DNA of 64,000 bases from Flavobacterium psychrophilum (GTDB lineage Bacteria > Bacteroidota > Bacteroidia > Flavobacteriales > Flavobacteriaceae), in assembly GCA_001708385.1 (NCBI GenBank), contig CP012388.1, forward strand, positions 2,356,001 through 2,420,000. The letters run 5' to 3'. The notes under the pieces are model-generated. The model made no database searches, was not told where the DNA came from, and saw only the letters and a program-made list of their open reading frames with translations. A program made the translations under genes and the position numbers. Shown here in pieces: positions 43,943 to 52,679 of this stretch. Numbering within the stretch: the stretch's first letter is position 1; each line of letters begins with the position of its first letter.

Positions 43943-45808
43943 ATGAAGAATCTATACATTACACTTGGTTTTATGCTCGCCACTATGGCTGTAACAGGGC
44001 AGACAAAAGAAACCGAAAGAGCCGATAAATTATACGCACGCCTTGATTATATGGATGCTGCCAAAGAATACCAGAAACTGGATGGCAGCCCATATGTTTA
44101 CAAGCAGATAGCTGACAGCTATTATAACATATTCAACTCAAAAGAGGCAGTGCAGTGGTATGCTAAGGCAACCGAGACACAACAGGACTCAGAGACATAC
44201 TACCGCTACGCACAAATGCTAAAGGCAGAAGGCAAGTATGAGGAGGCCAACGTTCAGATGAAGAAATTTGCATTGTTAGCACCATCAGACCAAAGGGCAG
44301 TATTGTTCAACCAGGACCCTAACTACCTTCCAAAACTAAAGAACCAAACAAAACTGTTTGATGAGAAAGTATTGGACATCAATGATGACAAATACGGATC
44401 ATTCGGTGGTGTGCTTGCAAATGATAACAGCTTCTATTTCTCATCAACCCGTAACACGGCAAGAAAGAAATACGGAACTAACGAAGAGCCATTCCTTGAC
44501 ATCTATACCTCAACTTACAATGCAAACGGCACCTTCAGTGAGCCGGTACCGGTATCAGAGGTAAATACCAAATGGCATGATGGCCCTGTGGCAATCAGCG
44601 CCGATGGCAAGACAATGTACTTTAACAGCGAGAGCTTTAACGAGAAGAAGCAGTTTGAGAGAGATAAGGAAATGAACCTTAAATTAGGGCAGGTGTTCCT
44701 TTACAAAGCCGTAAAAGAAGGCGACAAATGGGGCGAGGCACAATTGCTACCCTTTAACAGCAAAGAATGGTCAACACAAAACCCATCGATCAGCAAAGAC
44801 GGTAAAACACTTTACTTCTCCTCTGACAGGACAGGTACAATGGGTGGCCAGGATATCTGGAAGGTAGAGGTAAAAGCAGACAACACCTATGGTGAGCCTG
44901 TAAACCTTGGTCCAAAAGTAAACACAGAAGGTAAAGAAAGCTTCCCATTCATTACAGATGATAACAAGCTATACTTCTCATCAGACAGGCCAAAAGGCTT
45001 TGGAGGGTTAGATGTATTTGTAATCGACCTTAACAAAGGTACAGAAGCTACAAACGTAGGGGCACCGGTAAACACACCGAAAGACGACTTCGCCTTTAGC
45101 TTCAACACGACAAAAAACATCGGTTTCTTCTCAAGTAACCGTACAGGTGTAGACAAGCTTTACCTTGCAACACCGGTATGTGGTGTAGAGGCACTTGTAC
45201 TTGTAAGGGACAAGAAAACAGGAAAAGTACTTGGCAATGCTAAAGTTGCAATACTTGATGAGAGAAACAACGTAATTGAGACAAGGACAGCAGGTGCAGA
45301 CGGTAAGGTAGATTACAGCATTGACTGTAACAGGGCTTACACAGTTCAGGCATCCATGGAAGGCTATGCTAATGGCAGCTTCCCTGTAGCTAAGACAAAC
45401 GGCGGTGTTGTAAACGTAGTAGCAGACCTTGACCCAATTGAAACCATTGTAACACCAACAGACGTTGTACTTAACGATATCTACTTTGAGTTCGATAAGA
45501 GCAATGTAACGAGGGAAGGCGCATTTGAACTTGACAAGTTAGTTGAGGCAATGAAAGCTAACCCAACAATGGTTATCATGGCTAAATCGCACACTGATAG
45601 CAGAGGTTCAGACAAGTACAACATGAACTTATCAAACCGCAGGGCAAAATCTACAGTTCAGTATGTAATCTCAAAAGGTATTGCTAAGAGCCGTATTTCA
45701 GGCCAGGGTTATGGCGAGAGCCAGCCTAAGGTAAACTGTGGTGGTGACTGTACAGAAGAGCAGCATGCACAAAACAGGAGAAGTGAGTTTATCATCGTTA
45801 AGAAATAA
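43943..45808 (+). CDS. OmpA family PD40/TPR protein, PorE-like
   Basis: A 621-residue protein. Signal peptide about 1-19, TPR region about 25-115, WD40/PD40 beta-propeller about 140-400 (repeats ending in LYFSSDR), a carboxypeptidase-regulatory-like beta domain about 415-495, and an OmpA domain about 505-620 (IYFEFDKSNV, SHTDSRGSDKYN, NRRSEFIIVK). This layout matches PorE, the peptidoglycan-binding T9SS component. It follows the PorP/SprF gene by 21 bases as an operon partner. Whether it is the core PorE or a paralog for this cargo is not clear. Confidence 0.88.
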   Translation: MKNLYITLGFMLATMAVTGQTKETERADKLYARLDYMDAAKEYQKLDGSPYVYKQIADSYYNIFNSKEAVQWYAKATETQQDSETYYRYAQMLKAEGKYEEANVQMKKFALLAPSDQRAVLFNQDPNYLPKLKNQTKLFDEKVLDINDDKYGSFGGVLANDNSFYFSSTRNTARKKYGTNEEPFLDIYTSTYNANGTFSEPVPVSEVNTKWHDGPVAISADGKTMYFNSESFNEKKQFERDKEMNLKLGQVFLYKAVKEGDKWGEAQLLPFNSKEWSTQNPSISKDGKTLYFSSDRTGTMGGQDIWKVEVKADNTYGEPVNLGPKVNTEGKESFPFITDDNKLYFSSDRPKGFGGLDVFVIDLNKGTEATNVGAPVNTPKDDFAFSFNTTKNIGFFSSNRTGVDKLYLATPVCGVEALVLVRDKKTGKVLGNAKVAILDERNNVIETRTAGADGKVDYSIDCNRAYTVQASMEGYANGSFPVAKTNGGVVNVVADLDPIETIVTPTDVVLNDIYFEFDKSNVTREGAFELDKLVEAMKANPTMVIMAKSHTDSRGSDKYNMNLSNRRAKSTVQYVISKGIAKSRISGQGYGESQPKVNCGGDCTEEQHAQNRRSEFIIVKK

Positions 45809-45850
45809 TCAAGACGGGATACGATAAACACCCTTTATCCACCTATATAG

Positions 45851-45878
45851 AAACTCCCGCCATTGGCGGGAGTTTTTT
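45851..45878 (+). terminator. Terminator of the PorP-OmpA pair
   Basis: An 11-bp stem AAACTCCCGCC/GGCGGGAGTTT (45851-45861 with 45865-45875) with an ATT loop, followed by a T-run. Confidence 0.92.
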
Positions 45879-45905
45879 GTTTTTAGCGCATCAAAATATT
45901 TCATT

Positions 45906-45931
45906 AATAAATGAACGATCATTCATTTATT
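45906..45931. promoter_or_regulatory. TetR-type operator
   Basis: AATAAATGAA-N6-TTCATTTATT: perfect 10-nt inverted arms around CGATCA. It ends 4 bases before the -7 box TATCTTTG (45936-45943) and covers the place of the -33 element, as expected for an autorepressor site of the adjacent tetR gene. Confidence 0.65.
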
Positions 45932-45935
45932 GAGT

Positions 45936-45943
45936 TATCTTTG
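45936..45943 (+). promoter_or_regulatory. tetR -7 promoter element
   Basis: TATCTTTG, an exact TAnnTTTG match, 16 bases before the ATG at 45960; the leader would be only about 10 nt. Confidence 0.6.
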
Positions 45944-45959
45944 TCGAAAAAATTTTGGA

Positions 45960-46553
45960 ATGCGCACACGGGATGCCGATAAAGAAAAGCTTGTTATAGC
46001 AAAAGCCATTGAACAGATTGTGCATGACGGGCTTCAGGGCTTTAGTATGAACAAGCTTGCTAAAGCCTGCAATATATCTGTAGCTACATTGTATATCTAT
46101 TACAAAGATAAGGATGATCTTATTATTCAGATAGGCAGTAAAATAGGCGAGCAGTTTTTTACAACGGCTATAAAAGATTTCTCTTCGGATATGACTTTTA
46201 AAGAAGGGCTTTGGAAACAATGGCAAAACCGTGCGATGTTTGCTATTGAAAACCCGGTAGAGGTAAAATGTTTTGAAGCTATGAAACACACGCCCTATGC
46301 CGAAGCGATAATGAAATCGGGCTTGCTGAGTCAGTTTAAAGAATTACTGGACGGCTTTACTAAAAATGCAATTCGCAATAAGCAACTGGTAGAACTGCCG
46401 CTCGATGTTTTTTGGAGCATAGCTTACGGACCGTTATATACACTACTTAATTTTCACCGTGAAGGCAAATCGTTAGGGGGAAAGCCATTTACACTTTCAG
46501 AAGAAAAAATGGAACAGGCTTTTAACCAGGTAATAAAAGCACTTACACCATAA
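45960..46553 (+). CDS. TetR/AcrR family transcriptional regulator
   Basis: A 197-residue regulator. Residues about 5-55 form the TetR DNA-binding domain; its helix-turn-helix is FSMNKLAKACNISVATLYIYYKDKDDLI. The rest is a helical ligand-binding domain. The start is the ATG at 45960, after the -7 box; the earlier frame would include promoter sequence. It is directly upstream of an MFS pump, which it probably represses through the palindrome at 45906. The inducer is unknown. Confidence 0.9.
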   Translation: MRTRDADKEKLVIAKAIEQIVHDGLQGFSMNKLAKACNISVATLYIYYKDKDDLIIQIGSKIGEQFFTTAIKDFSSDMTFKEGLWKQWQNRAMFAIENPVEVKCFEAMKHTPYAEAIMKSGLLSQFKELLDGFTKNAIRNKQLVELPLDVFWSIAYGPLYTLLNFHREGKSLGGKPFTLSEEKMEQAFNQVIKALTP

Positions 46554-46592
46554 TCAATTATAATCATCAAAGTTCAATCATCAATCAAAAAA

Positions 46593-47867
46593 ATGAAAAA
46601 GGAGAAAATTAAAGCCCCCGCTTTTACCGGATATCAGAAATTTATAATTGCGTTGCTGGCACTTTTGCAGTTTACTATAATACTCGATTTTATCATAATT
46701 TCACCACTGGGCGATATCCTTATGAAAAGCCTGGAGATGACACCTGCAAAATTTGGTATTGCTGTATCGGCATATGCCTTTAGTGCAGGAGCATCGGGGT
46801 TACTGGCGGCAGGATTTGCCGATAAGTTTGACCGTAAAAAGTTATTGGTGTTTTTTTATACAGGGTTTATAATCGGAACGATATTCTGTGCAATGGCAAC
46901 CAATTACTGGACGCTGCTTTCGGCGCGTATATTTACAGGATTATTTGGAGGTGTAATTGGGTCGGTATCGCTGGCTATCGTAACCGATCTGTTTGAACTA
47001 AACCAAAGAGGCCGTGTTATGGGCTTTATACAGATGGCGTTTGCTACCAGCCAGATATTGGGTATTCCAATCGGGTTGTATTGCGCTAACCATTGGGGAT
47101 GGCATTCGGCCTTTTTAATGATAGCAGCTATTGGTGTCTTAATACTGCTGGGTGTAATTATTAAGCTTCAGCCGGTAAACAAACATTTAGCGTTGCAGGC
47201 CGACAAAAATGCATTTCTTCACCTTTGGCATACTTTAAACAATAAAAAATATCAAATTGGTTTTACGGCGATTGCTTTTCTTTCGGTTGGCGGGTTCATG
47301 CTTCAGCCTTTCGGGAGTGCCTTCTTAATCAATAATATCGGAATCCCACAGGCAGATCTTCCAACTGTGTATTTCTTCACAGGATTATCTGTATTATTCA
47401 TTATGCCATTGGTTGGCAAGCTGAGTGACAAGGTTAGCAAAGTAAGATTATTTACTGCTGGTTCGTTTATATCTATTATAACAATACTAGTATATACCAA
47501 CTTAAGCCATGTGCCGCTTTGGGAAGTAATACTTATCAATATGGTTATGTTTATGGGGGTAATGAGCCGAATGATTCCCGCAACCACACTTAACACTGCA
47601 ATACCCGAAATGAAAGACCGTGGTGCTTACATGGCAATAACCTCATCGTTACAGCAAATTGCGGGCGGCATTGCAGCGGTATGTGCAGGTTACATTGTAG
47701 TACAGGAAACCAAGACGAGTCCTCTACAGCATTACGACACGCTCGGCTATGTAATAGCAGGCGTTACGTTAATATCAGTTTACCTTATTTCCAGAGTAGG
47801 TAAGATGGTTAACGATAAAAGTACTCCTGTAGACACACAGGCTGCGACTGAAGCGTTTAGTCAATAA
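46593..47867 (+). CDS. MFS transporter (DHA-type efflux)
   Basis: A 424-residue transporter with about 12 membrane segments. The loop 2-3 motif is ADKFDRKKLLVF, and loop 4-5 has ARIFTGLFGGVIGSVSLAIVTDLF. It resembles the AraJ/drug-H+ antiporter group; the substrate is not predictable. It is co-transcribed with the TetR gene (39-base gap), so it is likely an inducible efflux pump. Confidence 0.9.
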   Translation: MKKEKIKAPAFTGYQKFIIALLALLQFTIILDFIIISPLGDILMKSLEMTPAKFGIAVSAYAFSAGASGLLAAGFADKFDRKKLLVFFYTGFIIGTIFCAMATNYWTLLSARIFTGLFGGVIGSVSLAIVTDLFELNQRGRVMGFIQMAFATSQILGIPIGLYCANHWGWHSAFLMIAAIGVLILLGVIIKLQPVNKHLALQADKNAFLHLWHTLNNKKYQIGFTAIAFLSVGGFMLQPFGSAFLINNIGIPQADLPTVYFFTGLSVLFIMPLVGKLSDKVSKVRLFTAGSFISIITILVYTNLSHVPLWEVILINMVMFMGVMSRMIPATTLNTAIPEMKDRGAYMAITSSLQQIAGGIAAVCAGYIVVQETKTSPLQHYDTLGYVIAGVTLISVYLISRVGKMVNDKSTPVDTQAATEAFSQ

Positions 47868-47927
47868 TTGTAAACAATGACATGATGATCTTAAAACAGA
47901 GCCGCTAAGGGCTTTATAGTGCTTATA

Positions 47928-47970
47928 AATTGAAAAACCCGGAAGTTATCGGCCTCCGGGTTTTTCAATT
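47928..47970. terminator. Bidirectional terminator between the MFS pump and the lipoprotein
   Basis: A perfect 16-bp stem (47928-47943 with 47955-47970) with an 11-base loop. It lies between converging genes and touches the stop of the minus-strand one. Confidence 0.9.
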
Positions 47971-48546
47971 TTAATATACCTTCACATTATCTAAATAATA
48001 ACCTGCTTCTTTGGTAGCGTGTGTGGCCTTAAAACCAATGTAGACTTTACCCTGATATCCGTCGAGTCTTATTTCTCCCGATGAAATAAACTTATACCAT
48101 TCGGTATATATTGTTGGTGTTTTTGCCTGAAGCGGAATCCATTGCGCTGCAGTAATATCCGATCCGTTATAATTTATAGAAATAAATACTTCCAGTTTAC
48201 TACCTTCCTGAGGCATGTGATGCTGCGCCAACTGAAAATGTAATGTGCGTGTACTATCTCCTAAATCTATCTGGGGAGTAATCAGCCATGCGGCAGATGG
48301 AGAATCTGTATCATTCAGGAATTCGGTGTAGCCATTCCCGTCATATTTTTGTTCAGTCCATAACATTGTTCCGGTCTCAGCACTATTTGTAAAGCCTTCT
48401 GTATTTAAAATGGTATTGTTCTCGGCAGTTTCAAAATCTTCAAGATACAACAACGATGTGTAAGGAGGCAGCGACGTATCATCATCACAGCTTATGGGAA
48501 TGATTATTACTATCAGAAGGGAAATTATAAATAGAAGTTGTTTCAT
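47971..48546 (-). CDS. Choice-of-anchor-J domain surface lipoprotein
   Basis: A 191-residue lipoprotein (lipobox PISC, Cys20) with CDDD after the Cys, a Bacteroidetes surface-export signal. The rest is a single cAJ jelly-roll domain (LYLEDFETAEN, SAAWLITPQIDL, GYYLDNVKVY at the end), as in the T9SS proteins of this window. It starts 3 bases after the TonB receptor stop, so the two form an operon. It is likely the surface partner of the receptor, like SusD-type lids, although it is not SusD. Confidence 0.82.
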   Translation of the reverse strand: MKQLLFIISLLIVIIIPISCDDDTSLPPYTSLLYLEDFETAENNTILNTEGFTNSAETGTMLWTEQKYDGNGYTEFLNDTDSPSAAWLITPQIDLGDSTRTLHFQLAQHHMPQEGSKLEVFISINYNGSDITAAQWIPLQAKTPTIYTEWYKFISSGEIRLDGYQGKVYIGFKATHATKEAGYYLDNVKVY

Positions 48547-48549
48547 AAC

Positions 48550-51318
48550 TTAAAAATTCAGGTAAACATTAATGTAATAATTGCGCCCGTAACCGTAGTA
48601 ATATTTCGGTCCGAATGATGGCGTACCATCTGCTATATCATTGTTCAGTTCCCGATAATTGGTATTGCGTGCCTGCTCAAACCCGCCAGTTTTATACGTT
48701 GTATCGAATATATTATTTACGCTGGCAAAAAAACCAAGGTATATGCCACGCTTTACTTTCCACGATTTGCCACCTACTACATTAAACAGGTAAAAAGCAT
48801 TAAATTTTTCCTGATTCAGTAATTGGCGTGCGCGGTTTTCATCGATATCTTCAAACACATTTCCGGGGCTGTCTGGGTTTTCAAAGAAATGCTGTGTTCG
48901 CAGTAATGCCGAAACATCAATATAATTACTGGCAAGATAGTTCGCATTTCCACCAATCCACCAGTAGTTTGGGTCGCGGTATTCTGCACCTATAGATATC
49001 GCCTGTTGTGGCATGCCCGAAAGTTTATAATTTTTAAGGTAGGCTTTACCAAAGTTTGTCGTGGTAAGCGGCAGATTAGGAATAGGATTACCGTCATCGC
49101 CATTTATTATTGCCAGTGCATCGTTGTTAAGCGATACATTAGGATTGTTGCTGTAAATATAAGTACCCAAAGCCGCCGAAACCATTAGCTTAACTGTTGG
49201 CGCAAGCTGATATTCTGTACCAAGTTCAATACCCATCATGCGTTTGTTAATTCCGGTTACGTTTTCGGCAACAAATGCATCGGCATCGTCGCCTTCAAAA
49301 ATACCTTCACCATAAAAAGAAGATGTTTCAGATGCATTTTCTATCGTAGTATAAAAACCCGTAAAACGTGCTTTTAACTTTGGCATGCGCAGTATGTAGG
49401 AGGCATCTATGTTTGATAATGTTTCATTGGTAATATTATCCATCACCACGTTATTAAGCCTTGCGTTAGAATAAGTGTTGCGTAGCGACGGTACCCTGCT
49501 TTGGCGCAACGCATTTAATACAAACAAATGCCTGCCGCTGAATTTATAGGTAAGTCCACCCTTAAATCCGAAATTTTCAAAGACTGTTTTTTGGCTTTCA
49601 CCGAAAGAATTGCCGGGATATAAGCCATTTCGATATAAACCTACTCTTTGATATGCCGAATGGCTAAATGATTGAGACAGATAAAAATCCACCTTTTTAT
49701 AACTGAATCGGAACTGTGTAAAGGCATCAAGCACATTGGCAAACAAGTTATAATTGTAGCCAAAAGTATCACCTTCGCCTACCTGGCGGTTAGGATGGTT
49801 TAAGTCGGGCTGGGAAAAATCGCCATAATAAAAATGGTCTATGTCCAGAAAATATTGACCGCCAAGAAGGCTGGTCAGGTTTTGGTAGTTGTGCGATTTC
49901 AGCCTTTTATAGCTAGTGCCTGCATTAAACGTAATTGCCGATGATAGGCGGGTATACAAAATTGTACTTGCTGTAAAGGTTTTATCATCGGTACGGTCTT
50001 CGTATTCGATATATTTACTCCTGCCATCGGGCGAAAGCCTGTTGGTGTCGTACATAGACTGCCAATTTAGTTGCCTTTGGGTTAAAAAGGGAGCGGAGGC
50101 GGCTTCGGCAGGATCATCAAAATAATTAGGTGTTTTAGTATAATATGTAGGGTCAGGGTTTGGAGCGTACTGATAATCCAGCCTGCTGTTGCCAATTTTC
50201 CCAAACTGGTAGGCAATGTTGGTGTTTAGCGTAGTTTTATTGTCAATTTTCCAATAATGATTCAGCATTAGTATAGGTTCTTCTACATCTTTGTTGCGTG
50301 AATTGCGCTTATTACCATTAAAGTCGCCCCAATATGCATTGTACTTTACTCCGGCAATGTTTGTTACTTCCTGCGTGTTAGGTGAATTGCGTCCGCGCTC
50401 GCTTTGTGCATAGATACCCGTAAAGTTAAGACTGTGCTTGTCGCTGAAACGTTTTTCAACAGCAAGAAATAATGAATTTCCACCGTAGTTGGTACCGTCA
50501 AAATAACCTTCATTGGCACCTCTTCTCGATGCCGAGACCACATAAGCAAATCCTTTGGCATTAAGCCCTGAAGCATAAGTAACCATTGCCCTGTAATTAT
50601 AATATGTATTTGTGCCGGCAAACGATAAACGTAATCCTTTTCTAAACGACGATGCCCTTGTGTTAATAGACTGTGTACCTAATAAACTTCCAAAAGTATA
50701 ATCGCTGGGTGCAGTTGCAGTAGTATACTCCTGATTTCGGGTCGCATCATTGAGCCCGCCCCAATTGGCCCATTGCGGCCTGCCATCGTAGAGTCGGTTC
50801 ATGGTGATGCCGTTTATAAGTATCGAACCATATTCAGTATCCAGTCCGCGCATCTTAAAACGGGCCGGCCCCCAGTTGAACGCCGCAGCCTGCTGAAACA
50901 CATCGCGTGACGCCTGCAACAATCCGGCTGAATTCTCAGATCCGCTGTTGCCATCTGCAAGGTCATTATCTGTAAGGGTTATAAGTCCGAGTTGCTGTTC
51001 AGAAGTAATGTCTTCTTCAAGTATAATTATACCTAGATCTAGCGCACGTCCTGCAACAATTTTAAGGCTAAAGTTTTGCGGGATATATCCGGTGATCGAT
51101 ATAGTAAGAAACTGATTGCCTTCGGGTACTTTATCAAGTACAAAAAAGCCGTCGGCATTAGTTAAAACTTCGCGTCCGTTACTTTGCAGCGAGGCTGTTG
51201 CTCCGGGCAGGGGTTCCTGGGTCTTGTAGTCGATTACTTTAGCAAGTACAGATGCCGTTTGCTGTGCCTGCAGGGTCATAGCCTGAAGCAGCAACAGAAT
51301 GAGTAGCAGTCTACGCAT
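48550..51318 (-). CDS. TonB-dependent receptor with carboxypeptidase-like N-domain
   Basis: A 922-residue receptor. Signal peptide 1-18; CarboxypepD_reg-like domain about 22-100 (VIDYKTQEPLPGATASLQS); plug about 115-240 (AGLLQASRDVFQQAAAFNWG, FKMRGLDTEYGSILINGITMN, then NRLYDGRPQWANWGG); large barrel ending YYGYGRNYYINVYLNF. It has no DUF4480/SusC signature that I can see. The substrate is unknown. It is followed by the cAJ lipoprotein and divergent from a secreted nuclease-like enzyme with a shared palindromic promoter region, which suggests uptake of products of that enzyme. Confidence 0.9.
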   Translation of the reverse strand: MRRLLLILLLLQAMTLQAQQTASVLAKVIDYKTQEPLPGATASLQSNGREVLTNADGFFVLDKVPEGNQFLTISITGYIPQNFSLKIVAGRALDLGIIILEEDITSEQQLGLITLTDNDLADGNSGSENSAGLLQASRDVFQQAAAFNWGPARFKMRGLDTEYGSILINGITMNRLYDGRPQWANWGGLNDATRNQEYTTATAPSDYTFGSLLGTQSINTRASSFRKGLRLSFAGTNTYYNYRAMVTYASGLNAKGFAYVVSASRRGANEGYFDGTNYGGNSLFLAVEKRFSDKHSLNFTGIYAQSERGRNSPNTQEVTNIAGVKYNAYWGDFNGNKRNSRNKDVEEPILMLNHYWKIDNKTTLNTNIAYQFGKIGNSRLDYQYAPNPDPTYYTKTPNYFDDPAEAASAPFLTQRQLNWQSMYDTNRLSPDGRSKYIEYEDRTDDKTFTASTILYTRLSSAITFNAGTSYKRLKSHNYQNLTSLLGGQYFLDIDHFYYGDFSQPDLNHPNRQVGEGDTFGYNYNLFANVLDAFTQFRFSYKKVDFYLSQSFSHSAYQRVGLYRNGLYPGNSFGESQKTVFENFGFKGGLTYKFSGRHLFVLNALRQSRVPSLRNTYSNARLNNVVMDNITNETLSNIDASYILRMPKLKARFTGFYTTIENASETSSFYGEGIFEGDDADAFVAENVTGINKRMMGIELGTEYQLAPTVKLMVSAALGTYIYSNNPNVSLNNDALAIINGDDGNPIPNLPLTTTNFGKAYLKNYKLSGMPQQAISIGAEYRDPNYWWIGGNANYLASNYIDVSALLRTQHFFENPDSPGNVFEDIDENRARQLLNQEKFNAFYLFNVVGGKSWKVKRGIYLGFFASVNNIFDTTYKTGGFEQARNTNYRELNNDIADGTPSFGPKYYYGYGRNYYINVYLNF

Positions 51319-51351
51319 TAAAAGGTTTATTGGTTGGGTTAATGGTCTTCA

Positions 51352-51382
51352 AAAGTAAATAATTAAATATATTATTTACTTT
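51352..51382. promoter_or_regulatory. Palindromic divergent promoter/operator
   Basis: AAAGTAAATAAT-N7-ATTATTTACTTT: perfect 12-nt inverted arms in the 94-base gap between the TonB receptor and nuclease genes. The left arm contains, on the minus strand, TACTTTTG (51357-51350), a TAnnTTTG -7 box for the receptor. The right arm holds TACTTTAG on the plus strand, one base off a -7 box for the nuclease. Confidence 0.5.
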
Positions 51383-51412
51383 AGTGCTGTAAAAAACGGA
51401 ATAAAATCTTAC

Positions 51413-52486
51413 ATGAACAGAATCTTTGCAGTCCTATTGGTGTTGTTTTCACTTTCTGCCACAAGTCAAAAACGCAGTTTTAAAATACATACCATTGCTT
51501 TTTACAATACCGAAAACCTGTTCGATACCATAAACGATTCGGGCTATGGCGATGATGAATTTCTGCCGAAAGGCAGCTATGCATGGACGGGGGAGAAGTA
51601 TCGTGCCAAGCTAAGCAATATTGCCAGGGTGCTTGCTGATATTGGGAGAGATGAAAATACCGAAGCTCCAACTATCATCGGGCTTGCCGAACTGGAAAAC
51701 CGCCGCGTATTAGAAGATTTGCTAAAGCAGCAATCGCTTATAGAAAAGGGATATGGTATTGTACATTTTGATTCGCGCGATTCCCGTGGTACCGATGTTG
51801 GATTATTGTACAGAAAAGCATCGTTCAGGCCTACAAGCTATAAAAACATACCGTTGATTATTAAAGATAGCCTTCCGGCAGATAAGAAGCTGGTAAAAGG
51901 AAAAAAGAAAAAGCCTGCTCCCGCACTTTTTACGCGGGACCAGTTATTGGTAAGCGGAATGCTTGAGAATGATGAAATTCATTTTATTGTAAATCACTGG
52001 CCGTCGAGGTATGGCGGGGAGAAAAAGAGTAGTCCGCTACGGGAAGCTGCGGCTGCTTTAAACCGAAAGATCATAGATTCGCTTACGGGTATCAATCCGA
52101 ATGCGAAGATCGTTACGATGGGCGATTTTAACGATGGGCCTTATAACAACAGCATTACAAAAGTACTCAACGCCAAACGTTTTAAAGATAACCTTAAACC
52201 CGGCGATCTCTTTAACCCTATGGATGCCATTTCTAGGGAAGGTAAAGGTACCGTTGCCTATAACAACGCGTGGGATCTTTTCGACCAGATCATTATCACA
52301 CCTTCGCTGGTTTCTAAAGACTATACTTCGTTCAGATACTGGAAAGCAGGCATTTTTGATAAAGTGTACCTGTGCGAGCCAACAGGCAAGTACCGTGGCT
52401 ATCCGTTGCGTAACCGTTATGGGGAAGCAGGGTTTAGTGATCATTTTCCGGTATATATGTATTTGATAAAAGAAATCGTGAAATAA
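51413..52486 (+). CDS. Secreted endonuclease/exonuclease/phosphatase family protein
   Basis: A 357-residue EEP-fold enzyme with a signal peptide (about 1-18). The catalytic residues are present: N and E in FYNTENLF and GLAELENR, H in NHWPSR, GDFND, and the final SDHFPVY. The fold covers DNase I-like nucleases and phosphodiesterases; here it is predicted to act outside the cell or in the periplasm. It is divergent from the TonB receptor. Its real substrate (DNA, or a phosphoester) cannot be read from sequence. Confidence 0.9.
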   Translation: MNRIFAVLLVLFSLSATSQKRSFKIHTIAFYNTENLFDTINDSGYGDDEFLPKGSYAWTGEKYRAKLSNIARVLADIGRDENTEAPTIIGLAELENRRVLEDLLKQQSLIEKGYGIVHFDSRDSRGTDVGLLYRKASFRPTSYKNIPLIIKDSLPADKKLVKGKKKKPAPALFTRDQLLVSGMLENDEIHFIVNHWPSRYGGEKKSSPLREAAAALNRKIIDSLTGINPNAKIVTMGDFNDGPYNNSITKVLNAKRFKDNLKPGDLFNPMDAISREGKGTVAYNNAWDLFDQIIITPSLVSKDYTSFRYWKAGIFDKVYLCEPTGKYRGYPLRNRYGEAGFSDHFPVYMYLIKEIVK

Positions 52487-52496
52487 ATGGAGGCGA

Positions 52497-52536
52497 TGTC
52501 ATTTTGAGCGCAGCGCAGCGTAGTCGAAAAATCTCT
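52497..52536 (+). repeat. 40-nt dispersed intergenic repeat, copy 2
   Basis: Begins 10 bases after the nuclease stop. It differs from copy 1 (29625-29664) at two positions and is in the same orientation relative to the upstream gene. The rest of the gap to 52680 shows no gene. Confidence 0.8.
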
Positions 52537-52679
52537 AACTGGCTTTTAATCATATTACGTTATATAATAAGTTCTTTTGTCTTGAACCAGTCAGCATCAA
52601 AAGTTCAAAGAGTCGGTTTTTATCATATTTTTTTATTTATATCTCCGTACCTTAGTACTTCAATTCAAAAACCTTTCTC

